Position numbers and translations under genes: made by a program. DNA of 64,000 nt from Gossypium raimondii (lineage: Eukaryota; Streptophyta; Magnoliopsida; Malvales; Malvaceae): contig NC_068569.1 of NCBI RefSeq assembly GCF_025698545.1, forward strand, positions 17,856,001 through 17,920,000, in the 5' to 3' direction. The notes beneath the pieces were generated by a model. It ran no database searches and was not told where the DNA came from. It saw only the letters and a list, made by a program, of their open reading frames with translations. Of the stretch, positions 46,323 to 58,378 are shown piece by piece (position 1 is the stretch's first letter; each line of letters begins with the position of its first letter).

Positions 46323-48497
46323 CATGTATGTTGACGCTTTAATTGGTCAATATATATTTGTTATACCTCGGAAACATCTCACATGGAAATAGCAGTAATA
46401 CTTCTATTTTCAGTTTGCTTCAGCATTCAGTATTCTACTTTGGAAAGGCGATAATTGGCATATATATATATATATATTATATTGTACACTTTTCATTTTT
46501 TAGCTACAAATTCAAAAAGTTATTGTACTGTACACTTGTGATGAATATGACATTGCAGGACTTTACATGAGAAGGAAGAAAATAAGGATGGCAAGCGCCC
46601 CATAGCACGAGTGAAATTCTTCGTGATTGCATTAGTGTGTAGCTTCTGCTGGTATGTTTTCCCAGGTTACCTCTTCCAAACCTTGCAAAGCATCTCTTTG
46701 GCTTGCTTGGTCTTCCCCCATTCGGTAACCGCCCACCAAATCGGCTCAGGCATGAATGGTCTCGGCATTGGGGCCTTCACACTTGACTGGACAACCGTTG
46801 CCTCTTTCTTGTTTAGCCCGCTTGTTTCGCCCTTCTTCGCCATTGTAAACGTCTTCATAGGATATGCCTTGATTATATACCTCGTGATGCCGGTATCTTA
46901 CTGGGGACTAAACCTATTCAACGCGAAAACATTTCCCATTTATTCATCGGACTTGTTCACCGCACAAGGTCAGGAGTATAACGTTTCGTTGATTGTTAAC
47001 AAGAAGTTCGAGATCGATTTCCCAGAGTATGAGAAGTTAGGGAGGGTCCATATGAGCACTTTCTTCGCTATCACCTATGGATTTGGATTCGCTACTATTG
47101 CTGCCACCGTAACACATGTGGCCTTGTTCTATGGAAGGTAAAAATTATTTGGTTATTTCACAAGGTGAAACTTCATTCTTCTATTTGATGTTCATCTTTT
47201 AAGTAAAAAAACATGTTGATTGCAGGGAAATTTATAGTCGATATCAAGCTTCTTCAAGGGAAAAGCCTGATGTTCACACAAGACTGATGAGAAACTACAA
47301 AGACATACCTTCGTGGTGGTTTTATTTGCTTCTTGCCGTCTCAATTCTTCTGGGCCTTGTACTCTGCATCTTCTTTAAAAAGGATGTTCAAATGCCTTGG
47401 TGGGGACTGTTATTTGCTGCTGCACTTGCCTTCTTTTTCACTTTGCCTATAAGCATTATAACAGCTACGACTAATCAAGTAAATTAAGATGGGAATTTTG
47501 CTTATCAACAAGGATTATATTTTTTTTTCAAAAAAAAAAAAAACTCACCTAATTGATGAATGTTTATGTTCTTTACCGGCAGACACCAGGGTTGAATATC
47601 ATTACAGAGTATATAATGGGAGCAATATTGCCTGGACAACCAATAACCAATGTTTGTTTTAAGACCTATGGGTACATTAGCATGGCTCAGGCTGTCGCTT
47701 TTCTTAGTGATTTCAAGCTCGGTCATTACATGAAAATTCCTCCAAGATCAATGTTTCTGGTTCAGGTATTATAGTTTATCATCTGTATACTTAAAAATTG
47801 TTTTTTCAACTGAATCTTATTTGGATAATTCTCTTACATTGCTCGATTGTTGGTTGCATTTGCTTCTCAGTTCATCGGAACCATGTTAGCCGGAACGATA
47901 AACCTTGGAGTGGGCTGGTGGCTTCTATCTTCCGTCGAGAACATATGCCATAAAAATCTTCTCCCAGCAAATAGTCCTTGGACATGCCCCGGCGATAAGG
48001 TCTTCTTCGATGCATCGGTCATCTGGGGTTTGGTTGGACCAAAACGAATTTTCGGCTCACTGGGGGAGTACTCAACTCTTAACTGGTTCTTCCTAGGAGG
48101 ACTATTAGGACCAGTTGTAGTATGGCTGTTGCACAAGGCATTCCCCAGTCAGGCTTGGATTCCCCTTATCAATCTGCCAGTGCTTTTAGGCGCAACAGGC
48201 AACATGCCACCAGCAACCCCATTGAACTATACTTCCTGGATTATCGTTGGAACTATCTTCAACTTCTTTGTCTTCAGGTATCGAAAGCGATGGTGGCAAA
48301 GGTATAATTACATTCTATCAGCAGCATTGGATGCAGGGACAGCATTCATGACAGTGCTGATTTACGTTGCACTGGGTGTTGAGAGTAAGAGTTTGCACTG
48401 GTGGGGTGCTAGTCCTGATGTTGTCCCGGAGCACTGTGATCTAGCAACTTGCCCTACCGCTAAGGGTATATTGGTTGAAGGGTGCCCAATATTTTAA
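44676..48497 (+). CDS. OPT: Oligopeptide transporter, first of three tandem copies
   Basis: Six exons: 44676-45200, 46165-46262, 46559-47137, 47226-47478, 47583-47765, 47871-48497. The sum is 2265 nt, 754 aa, with GT/AG borders. The start is the ATG giving [10 protein letters not shown]; the in-frame TTG upstream is not used. The N-terminal tail is acidic (to about 47), then many membrane segments follow (family usually 12-16). The OPT signature NPG is at 118-120 (in [12 protein letters not shown]) and KIPPR at 536-540. The end [13 protein letters not shown]...GCPIF is typical of the plant OPT (peptide) clade and differs from YSL proteins. Such proteins move tetra/pentapeptides, glutathione or metal complexes with protons across membranes; the substrate here is unknown. 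It resembles the OPT1/OPT5 group. Intron 1 (964 bp) is much longer than in copy 2. Confidence 0.93.
45440..46110. mobile_element. Probable insertion in intron 1 of the first OPT gene
   Basis: Intron 1 is 964 bp here but 220 bp in the second copy, so about 650-700 bp has been gained here or lost there. The right part (GAGTCTCGAATAACTCGATTCG near 46020, TCGAGTTTTGTTCACCGCTAA near 46087) reads inward like a hAT-type MITE end (TTAGCGGTGAACAAAACTCG). The left end was not pinned down: TAGCATTTCATGG at 45508 is a weak partner, and flanks there do not match. Confidence 0.5.
46290..46318. repeat. (TA)n microsatellite in intron 2 of the first OPT gene
   Basis: About 14 TA units. The matching intron of the second copy lacks the run, so it expanded after duplication or was lost there. 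A smaller TA run is near 46460-46478. Confidence 0.8.
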
Positions 48498-48690
48498 GCT
48501 TCGTGCTCTGTTAGAGTCTGCTACTTTTTTAATTAATGTTCTCAAGGTCTCAGCATGGCAAAGAATTTAAAAAAAAAAAACTCAAGCATAATAAAAGAAT
48601 TTGGTTGCAGAAAAGAAGATTCTAATTAGTATACAACATTTTAAGATTATTGCATGAATCGAAAGAAAACCCAGTTCAGTTATTTGGATA

Positions 48691-49654
48691 ATTTATGGAC
48701 AAGTCTACTCATATATATATTTAAATATATTATAATAAAAATTATTTTTGATGAAAGTAAAATATCATTATCTTTAATATCTATTATTAAATATTAAATA
48801 TTTTATTATATTTAATAAAATTTAAATAATGAATATTAAATATTTTAAATTTAAATTTAAATAATTATTATTTGATAATCGTATTTTCATGTTATTTTAA
48901 ATTTAAATACTCTTTCATTGTTCAATAACACGTGGTGCTCTCGCATTTAAATTGTGTATATATGTTTCAATAATTCGATCTTTGTCTTGATTATATAAAT
49001 ATAAAAATTAAAAATATAATAATATTAAAAATTAATAATTATATTGATTAAAATAAAATAATAATATTTTCTTACAATTTATAATTAGACGTTGGATATG
49101 TGTCTATGATCCAAACGAATTAAAAGCGTCGACATTTTTAAAATATGTGGCATTTATCAAATTAAATAAGATTAATTAATTTAGACAATGAAATTAACTA
49201 AAAATATAATATTATTAAATTAACAATTTATTTAAAATAAAATATCTTTAAACTTATTAAAAAATAAATTACCTCATTTTATTTGAAATCTTTGAGATGA
49301 TGAAAATGGAATAAAATTAATAAATTAGTAAGGATAGAAAAAAGAGAGAAGAAGAATTTGAGAGATTAGGATAGAAAATTAAGGAGAAAGAGTTTCAAAA
49401 TGAAGAAAGATGGATGAAATTGAATAGAAAAATGATAAGCGGAGAGATTTATTTAGGGTTAGAGTTTGGGAGCCGTTGAGTGTTTTTAATTTTCTTTTCA
49501 TTTTCAATTTCTATTTGTTGGAGATTCAACTGTTTATATTTATTATTATTTTTTAAAAATTTCTGTGTAGAACATCGCTGCTTAAAATCAATTTATTTCC
49601 TTAAATTTAGAAAAAAAAAATCTATTCCCGTTTGAAATCTGAATACCACTAATT
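48691..49654. other. AT-rich spacer between the duplicated OPT units
   Basis: Low-complexity AT-rich sequence (TAAATATTAAATATTTTA-type strings near 48780-48850) and no gene. It belongs to neither side of the duplication as far as I can see. Confidence 0.5.
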
Positions 49655-49971
49655 TATCCTGTTGGAATCTTATAGAATTTTAGAATTTTTAGCAGTTTGG
49701 TCCAGTAATTGCACCCTGGCTTCTTGTATTAACAACGAAAAGCTACCACGTTTGTAAACTGATAGCCTCCCATAACTGATGTTAAACCTTTACTTTGTAT
49801 TAACCCACTAGTTTGTAACTTTGCCAACCAGTCTCATCGATTTAAACAACCTCAATAACCTTTGTTACATCTTACAGAAATGATCGTACAAACAAAAGTA
49901 AGACAAAACGCTTGCCCGGCCATTCAATATCGAAGAAGTTGACTTTAAAACTATGTAATTTTCTTCTTGTC

Positions 49972-49981
49972 TTATATAAAA
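49972..49981 (+). promoter_or_regulatory. Candidate TATA box, second OPT gene
   Basis: A good TATATAAA match about 175 bp upstream of the start codon. The first copy has only a TATTTAAAG-like string in the equivalent region, so the core promoters may differ in strength. Confidence 0.5.
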
Positions 49982-50153
49982 CTTCATTTGAAATTTTGTA
50001 AGAATTTCGGTTTGAAAAATGGGTAATTATATCAAGATAATAAAAATAAAAGGGACATTGTTGTTTTAAACAAGAAGCAGGCATTGCAGCTGGTTAAGAC
50101 TTGTTCATCATTTTCTTTTTTTGGTTTCTCTTTCGTTTTGATTATTTATCACT

Positions 50154-53100
50154 ATGGGAACTGTGGAAACTGAAGCATCACCAAAACTAGCTGAGAAAGT
50201 GGTGAAAGAGGAGGGTGAAATCGACGAAAGCGAGCTGTCTCCGATAGAGGAAGTTCGTCTGATAGTGCCCAACACCGATGACCCTTCACTCCCAGTATGG
50301 ACCTTCCGTATGTGGTTCTTGGGTCTTTTCTCTTGCATCCTCCTTTCGTTCCTGAACCAGTTTTTTGGTTACCGAACCGAGCCGCTCGTCATCACCCAAA
50401 TCACAGTCCAGGTGGCGACTCTCCCCATCGGACGGTTCATGGCTTCGGCTCTTCCCACGGCTAAATTCCGCATACCTGGGTTCGGATCGAGGAAATTCTC
50501 GCTTAACCCCGGGCCGTTCAACATGAAGGAGCATGTTTTGATTACGATATTTGCTAATGCTGGGAGTGCTTTTGGGAATGGTACTGTTTATGCTGTTTTA
50601 ATTGTTACCATAATCAAGGCTTTTTATGGAAGGAGCATCTCTTTCTTCGGTAGTTGGCTTCTCATAATTACAACACAGGTTGGTTTACTCGACGTTTTTT
50701 TGGCTTCAGGGTTCAACGGTAAGACGTAAAAGGAGATATATAGTATAATCATGTATATATGAGAACAGTTTTCAAAGAATGGTCTATAGAATGAGAATTT
50801 AGAATTTAGAAAAAAAAAAAAAAAAACAAGAGATAAGATAATATTACTACTGTTATTGAAGTGGTTCTTTGGCTAATTTCGTGGTGCCTTAACTGCAGGT
50901 TATGGGATATGGTTGGGCGGGGCTAGTGAGGAAGTATGTGGTGGAGCCGGCGCACATGTGGTGGCCCTCTACCCTTGCTCAAATTTCTCTCTTTAGGTAA
51001 TTATTTTGGTCTTCCGATGCATATATATTATTAATTTTTTATTTTTCAACAATGTATCAACTAGCTTGTAGCTTAATGATAAAAAACTTCTATATTTATT
51101 ATCCCTTGGAAATATCTCACATGAAAGTTGCAGAAAATATTTCTGTTTCAGTTTGCTTCAGTCTTCGATCTTCTTTTTATCTCTAAGGCATTCAGTATTC
51201 AACATTAGAAAGGCGATAACTGGCGTATATATTGAACACTTTTGCATTGTTTTAACGTTGTACTGCTGTTATATATTCCAGGGCCTTGCATGAAAAAGAA
51301 GAAAACAATGATGGCAAGCGCCGCATATCACGACTGAAATTCTTCGTGATAGCATTAGTGTGTAGCTTCTGCTGGTATGTTTTCCCAGGTTACCTCTTCC
51401 AAACCTTGCAAAGCATCTCCTTGGTGTGCCTGGCCTTCCCCCATTCGGTAACCGCCCACCAAATCGGTTCGGGCATGAGCGGTCTCGGCATAGGGTCCTT
51501 CACGCTTGACTGGACAACCGTTGCCTCTTTCTTGTTTAGCCCACTCGTTTCTCCCTTCTTCGCCATTGTAAACGTCTTCATAGGATATGCCTTGATTATA
51601 TACCTTGTGATGCCAGTATCTTACTGGGGGCTAAACCTATTCAACGCGAAAACTTTTCCCATTTATTCATCGGACTTGTTCACCGCACAAGGTCAGGAGT
51701 ATAACATTACGTCGATAGTTAACAGCAAGTTCGAGCTCAATGAGGCGGAGTACGAGAAGTTAGGGAGGATCCATATGAGCACTTTCTTCGCTGTCACCTA
51801 TGGATTTGGGTTCGCCACTATTGCTTCCACGGTAACACATGTGGCCTTGTTCTATGGAAGGTAAAAACTCTTTTTTTATTTCACAAGGTGAAACGTCATT
51901 GTTCCATTTGATGTTCATCTTAAGTGATGAAAACCATGTCGATTGTAGGGAAATTTATAGTCGATATCAAGCTTCTTCGAGGGAAAAGGCCGATGTTCAC
52001 ACTAAGTTGATGGGAAGGTACCCGGATATACCTTCATGGTGGTTTTATTTGCTTCTTGCCGGCTCGATTCTTGTCAGTCTTGCACTCTGCATATTCCTTA
52101 AAAAGGATGTCCAAATGCCTTGGTGGGGACTGTTATTTGCTGCTGCACTTGCCTTCTTTTTCACTTTGCCTATCAGCATTATAACAGCCACGACGAATCA
52201 AGTAATTTAAGATTGCAATTTTGCTTATCAACAATGATAATTTTATTTTTCAAAAATTTGACTTTGAATATTTTTTATGTTCTTTTCCGGCAGACACCAG
52301 GGCTGAACATCATTACAGAGTACATAATGGGAGCAATATTGCCTGGACAACCAATAACCAATGTCTGTTTTAAGACCTATGGATACATTAGCATGTCTCA
52401 GGCAGTGGCTTTTCTTAGTGATTTCAAGCTCGGTCATTACATGAAAATCCCACCAAGATCAATGTTTCTGGTTCAGGTATTATAGATTTATAGTTTATTA
52501 TAGATCAATTTCTCTGCATTAACTTCCATAATTCTCTTACATCGCTCCCTTGTTGGCCGAATTTGCTTATCAGTTCATTGGAACCGTGTTAGCCGGCACG
52601 GTAAACCTTGGAGTGGCCTGGTGGCTTCTAACTACAGTCGAAAACATATGCCATCGAGATCTTCTCCCAGCAAATAGTCCTTGGACATGCCCCGGCGATA
52701 GAGTCTTCTTCGATGCATCGGTCATCTGGGGTTTGGTTGGACCGAAACGAATTTTCGGTTCGCAAGGCGTGTACTCATCACTTAACTGGTTCTTCCTAGG
52801 AGGGCTTTTAGGACCAGTTGTAGTATGGCTGTTGCACAAGGCATTCCCCAGTCAGGCTTGGATTCCCCTTATCAATCTGCCGGTGCTTTTAGGCGCAACT
52901 GGGAACATGCCACCAGCAACCCCATTGAACTACACTTCCTGGATTCTTATTGGAACTATCTTCAACTTCTTCGTCTTCAGGTATCGAAAGCGATGGTGGC
53001 AGAGGTATAACTACATTCTATCAGCAGCACTGGATGCAGGGGTGGCATTCATGACGGTGCTGCTTTACTTTGCGTTGGGGATTGAGAATAAGAGTTTGAA

Positions 53101-53200
53101 CTGGTGGGGTGCCAGTCCGGATTTCTTTCCAGAGCACTGTGATCTAGCAAGTTGCCCCACTGCAAAGGGGATATCGGCTGAAGGGTGCCCAATATTTTAA
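50154..53200 (+). CDS. OPT: Oligopeptide transporter, second of three tandem copies
   Basis: Six exons: 50154-50678, 50899-50996, 51282-51860, 51949-52201, 52294-52476, 52574-53200. The sum is 2265 nt, 754 aa; every exon has the same length as in the first copy. NPG lies at 118-120 and KIPPR at 536-540. Exon 5 differs from copy 1 at one residue (Ser for Ala in YISMSQAV). Most differences are in the acidic N-terminus, around [13 protein letters not shown] in the large loop, and near the C-terminus ([18 protein letters not shown]), as expected for a recent duplicate under constraint. No stop or frame break is seen, so both copies look functional. Role and substrate as for the family; specificity is not readable from sequence. 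Confidence 0.93.
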
Positions 53201-53420
53201 GATTCATGTTTTAACATTTGTACCCTGTTGGAATCTGCTACCTTTTTTACTTAATTTTCTGAAGGTCTCAACAAGTCAAAGAATAAAAAAAACCCCTCCA
53301 GTTTAATGAAATGAACATGGTTGTAGATCAGGAGATTCTAACTTTAAACTTTCTGATACTAAATAATTTTAAGATGATTGCATTAATCAAAAGAAAATTG
53401 GATCCAGTTATTGCGTGAGT

Positions 53421-54186
53421 TGGTCGCTGTTTTTTATTCCTTATACATGCAAGTAAAACGTTACACTATGTTGGGATTTGGAAAAAAAACATTTTTCTCG
53501 GTAATTTGCTTTTAATTAAGAGAAAGAATGAAAAAAGAAATTGAGAATCTTCACTTTTCCTCACTTTTCTCTATTTTTTAGTATCTCAAATTTGAGGTAA
53601 AGTGGAAAAAGAAAGAAATTTGGTAAATTTTTATATTATGTGAAATTTTATATTTAACCTTTTTTAAAAATTTTTTCAAAACTTTCATTTTCTACCTACA
53701 GACCATTTAACATCAAACTTATCCCTTTCCTATTAACTTTAATAGAGATCAAACATTTGACTATTCATTATTATTCTTGTAAGTCTGAATATTAGTTAAC
53801 CATGACAAAACATTTGGGGCAAAATAATCAATTTTTTAATTTTATGATAGCTAATATTTTACATTCTTTTAGATTATTAACCTCTTTTATTTTAATTTGT
53901 AATAACTTTATTTTTAGTATTGGGTAACCCTTTAATTATCTTTCTATATTTTATTTTTTAATTTAATTTAATTATTGTTATTGTTGTTTATGCAAAGTAT
54001 AAAATTAAAAGTTTCATTCACAATAAATCATTTCCATTCCTTTCCATAGTTTACCCAAATAAAAATATATATTAAAATCACTTTCCTTTTATTTCCTTTA
54101 TTAATCTTAATTATTCAAACAAAAACAAATTTAATCTTTCCTTTCTTTAACTAATATTTGTACTCATCCTCTTAGCAAATTTCTTT
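53421..54186. other. AT-rich intergenic DNA
   Basis: No gene recognised. T-rich and A-rich blocks with TTTCCTTT-type strings near 54030-54140. Confidence 0.45.
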
Positions 54187-54810
54187 TTGTCATCTAATTA
54201 TAAAAAGTTACAAAGTGGTCACTCAATTATTCAATTTTTCTTGTTTGGTCACCAACTATTCGATTTTTTCTTTTGTAGTCTTTAGACGTTAAATTACTAA
54301 TTATGAAAAGAGGACTTGACAGATTTTAAAATTGACATAATAACAACTTTAACTCTCAACATTTATACATTGTGTCAATTTAGTCATGATTCCAAAAAAT
54401 TAACCTTTGACATCTACACATTGTGTATTTTTTTTCAATTTTACTTCTAATTGTGACATTGAGGGTTAATTTTAAAAGAATATGAAAATTATTATCTTGG
54501 ATTTCGGATGTTTCTATTTTTGTATATTTTCGATCAAATTTAATTAATAGATTTTTTAACTTTTTAGATGAAAGGGATACAAAGAAAATCAAAATTAAAA
54601 AAACCTAAATTACTTAATGAGTAAGTGTTGATAGTTAATTTTTTTAAATCAAGACTAAATTGATACAATGTATAAATGTTAAGAGTTAAATTTGTTATTA
54701 TGCTAATTTTAAAAGTCATCAAGTCATCTTTCATCAACCATTTTAACAATTGGTGACAAAAAAACTTGAATAGTTAAGTGATCATTTTGTAACTTTTATT
54801 GTTGGTAACA
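54187..54810. mobile_element. Foldback MITE with a second foldback nested inside
   Basis: Outer arms: AAAAGTTACAAAGTGGTCACTC near 54203 and its complement-like GTGATCATTTTGTAACTTTT near 54779, with TTTGGTCACCAACTATTC near 54245 against GGTGACAAAAAAACTTGAATAG near 54752. The family matches 15882-16215. The inner pair has its own entry. Confidence 0.6.
54336..54712. mobile_element. Nested inner foldback MITE
   Basis: AACTCTCAACATTTATACAT near 54351 and its inverted partner ATGTATAAATGTTAAGAGTT near 54668 bound the element. Inside, AATTAACCTTTGACATCTACACA pairs loosely with TGTGACATTGAGGGTTAATTTT. It sits within the arms of the element at 54187-54810 and is therefore younger. Two small open frames here are chance. 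Confidence 0.6.
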
Positions 54811-54821
54811 AAAAAACTATG

Positions 54822-55103
54822 CATAATAATTTATTTAGCCTCCAATTTTACAAAAAAAGGGTCATTTTAGCCTTTATTTATAAAATATATATTTTAATAT
54901 TTTTTAATTTACAAAATTAATTTCTAATATGGTATATGCATGACATTCCACACATATATGTCACACCAACAAAATTAACCAGCACTAGCTTTTCCATTCA
55001 TTTTAGGAATTTGACAAAATACAAATTCAAGAGTCAAAATAAATAAAAATAAATGAAACGATAATTTTTTATAAAGTTAGAAAACCAGAAAAATCATTAT
55101 ACA
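54822..55103. mobile_element. Foldback MITE, same family as 13562-14044
   Basis: Starts CATAATAATTTATTTAGCC and ends with complement-like AAAAATCATTATACAT. The centre has ATTCCACACATATATGTCACACC. It abuts the previous element directly. Confidence 0.55.
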
Positions 55104-58100
55104 TCTAATTGAAGGAGACCACTAAATTTGATTACAAACTAACAACGTGTTTACAAGTAAATGCTAAAAAAGAAAATGAGATTACAAAAAATTCTACTAA
55201 AAATCTAAAATGCTTTAAAAATAAAATTTAAAGTCTCTAAATTTCTCTAAAAAATGATGAGAATAGCTAAAAAAAGGCATTTAAACAAAGGACTTTCGAG
55301 CATGAGCGACATCATGTGATTTTATAACATTTCCTAGGGTAGGTTAAGTGAGTTTTTTATTGATAATTTTGTCATAAATAATTAAAAGCAAAAAAATACA
55401 GAGAATAATTTAGTAGCTATTCCTGGCATGTGATTGGTATGTCTTGCCAACTCCAATCCCGATGAATGTACAAATTAAAATGCAATCCAAAAATAATGTT
55501 CGACAGCTAGAATTCTTTTTCAGGTTACAAATAAAATCAAGGAATATTTTTAAATTTAATTTAGAATGATCTTTACAAATTTAAATCAAAATAATTTTAA
55601 AATTGTATAACCAAAATATCTTTAGTTTTAAATAAGAATAAATAAGATTCATACATAATAAAATTTAAATTAAAATAAATTTAAAAAATTACCCATATTT
55701 TATATAAAGTGAGACTTGAAATTGGAATTTAAGCTTAGGATTTTAAATAAAACCTAGATTCCATATAAAATAGGATTTAATTAATAAAAATTTGTATTTA
55801 AATTTATATGTCAATAAGGTCTTAACTCAATAATAAGATTGTCCAATTAAAACCCATATTCACAAACATAACTCTAATTAATTTTTTATTTGCACGATAC
55901 ACGAGTTAATTATATTTATTAATAAAATATATTAAACGTTTCTCATAATTACTCATTTATGTTTATAGATTATACATATACGGATAAAAATCAGCAAATA
56001 TTCATAAACTAATAAGTCATATTATTATAACATACCAATATTAACAATTATACACCGAAGGTTACCTAGAACAAATTTATCTTGTGCCTTGCAAGTTTAT
56101 AGAACTGCAACATAAGTCTTGGAATAAATAATAATATGAAATCTTCTTGTACCATGCAAGTTTATAAAATGTAATATAATAAAGCTTTAATTTAACCAAT
56201 TTAATATATAAAGACTTTTTACCCAATTTAGTATATAATGACTTTTTTAGTTGATTTAATAATCTTCTTTATAAACGGTTATTGAATATATGTATATACA
56301 TGTATTAAAATTAAATAACTGAACATAAACATTGTGTAGCAAGCTCATCTTCCACTTCAAAGAATCTTCATACATTATCTCTATTTGAGGATTCATCAAT
56401 GCCATGCACCTTCAAAATGGCCCTACATTTGTAGGTAAATTACGACATCTAATCATAAAATTATTGGATTTTTACTTACTTCAATGATATAAAAATAATT
56501 TTGGTTTTAGTTTTCCAGGCTAGATCTTAAAGATGATGAGAAGGATACTTTATTTTATGAACTTTAATTGTTGCACCTGCATGGAGATTTATGTTTCCAA
56601 ACGTTTAACTTAATTGCCTTTCACATTTTACGCATCTTTCCTTTATACCTTGATCAATATTTTATAATTGATAGGCTCTCGATCTAGCTTGATGGTTTGG
56701 TTTACTCGGTTCAGACTAATTGAAGGCCACGGGTCACAATATTTTACTTAAATTTATAATGATTAATTCATTTTTCATAAATTATTAATATAAAATTATT
56801 TATGTATTCTTATATATATTTTAAGCTACAATCTATGTTGTAATTTTAAATTTATCCAATTTGTTATTAAATGTTTTTTTAATAAAATTCATACTAATTT
56901 TTATATTCTCAAATTTGATGCATGTGAGCCTACATCAATGAAATCTTCTCCCAATAATTATAACATTAAAATTATCTTTTATTTACTGTAATCGATTTGG
57001 TGGGAAAAGAGAACAAGCTTTGATTTCTCTACTAATTTTTTAGGGTTTTTGTTTTTCTTATTTTCCCGTATTTTTATGATTATTTTACTTTTTGCAATCT
57101 GTTTTACAATATCTTATTAATAAACGAATTTTAAAAAAAATACCATTTTATAAAAGTTTACTTGAAAAATTAGATATTAATATCAAATGGTAAAATGAAT
57201 ATTTAAATTTTCAATAAGTAAACAACTCCATATATTGTTTTGTCATTCTTTTAAATAAAAGTCCGTATATTTCGCTAATTTTTACATTTCCAAAAATTTG
57301 TTATATCAAAATATAATCACCGTTTTATCCATTTTAAATTACAATATACAATGAATTTTTTAATCTCAATATTATTTTAGAAATAACAACAGAATAATAG
57401 ACAAGATGAACCTATGTATCTCACGGATAAATTATAAAATGCCGAAACATTTTTAATATCAAAATATAATTTTATATTTTTATATTTTTAGGCATATAAT
57501 ATATGCGGTAAATTTTTATCTATTTATTTTTTTAAAATAACAATTTAATATTACACAACAATATAAACTAGCTAAATACCTAAAGTGGCCTTGTTTTAGT
57601 GAATTTGAATTTTTTAAAAGAAAAGAGCTTGATACATAAATTTATCCCTAAAGCATACCTCATCTTTCCACTTTACTACTTAAAATAACAAAACTACCTT
57701 TTTTTTTGTTTTTGCAAAAAAGTAATGTTTTTGAAAATATCCAAAAGAAAATAACATTATTTTTATTATACCGTGATTATATTTTTCCTAATTAACCAAT
57801 ACAGATATACGTATATTGATATAGGATTCACATATATATTTTATACATTAAATCGGGATGAACAATTGAAATAAAATAATAATTGATAATTGATATAAAA
57901 TCAGCATTTCTTACAAATGTTTGTGTATTTTACCATATATGATATACTACATCAGATTAATTAGAAAATTTTATATCGAAAATGATTGCTTTAAGCTAAA
58001 ATTGAATGAGTATAATAAAAAAAAAACCGTTTATAATTAATTGTCACAAGTAAATAATATCCTTTGGATCAAGAAACCGTCCACATGCATTTGTTAAAGA

Positions 58101-58378
58101 TTTTTCAAAGCCATTATAAAGCTTGTTGGTCGCTGCTTAATGCAGTATTCAAGGGATGGATAATGGATTCAAGTAAAAGAGTCCCATAGAGTCTGCGAAA
58201 CCATTCACATGTGAAAAATGGCTTCAGAGATCCTCCCCCCCATTACCAATCCGAAAAATTCCCCCCCGCCGTTAAGAATATCTCCCGCTTTTTATCTTTC
58301 TCTCACTAACAAACCCCCCAAAAAATAGAAGAAAAATATTTTTAAAGAATAAAAATAAAAAGTCTCCCCACACTCTCG
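55104..58378. other. Intergenic DNA upstream of the third OPT gene
   Basis: Long AT-rich stretch with no open frame of interest. The last ~190 bp is C-rich (CCTCCCCCCCCATTACC near 58231, TTCCCCCCCGCCG near 58260) and likely holds the promoter and leader of the third OPT gene. It shares no obvious sequence with the upstream regions of the other two. Confidence 0.45.

Larger units (their letters stand above)
43535..48690 (+). repeat. Tandem duplication unit, copy 1 (with first OPT gene)
   Basis: Similarity to copy 2 (about 49655-53420) begins near GGAATCTATGGAATTTTAGAATC (43549) and continues through TGCACCCTGGCT, AGCTACC, TGCCTCCCATAA and the OPT gene to the 3' flank, where AAGGTCTCA and ATTGCATGAATCGAAAGAAA (near 48647) still pair with the second copy. 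Beyond about 48690 the two diverge. This copy is longer, mostly from extra sequence in intron 1 and in the upstream flank. Confidence 0.75.
49655..53420 (+). repeat. Tandem duplication unit, copy 2 (with second OPT gene)
   Basis: Starts near GTTGGAATCTTATAGAATTTTAG (49660), matching copy 1 from about 43545, and runs to about ATTGCATTAATCAAAAGAAAATT near 53379, matching 48647. Homologous marks in the upstream flank (TGCACCCTGGCT, AGCTACCACG, ATAGCCTCCCATAA) keep the same order. This copy lacks most of the extra sequence of copy 1. Confidence 0.75.
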
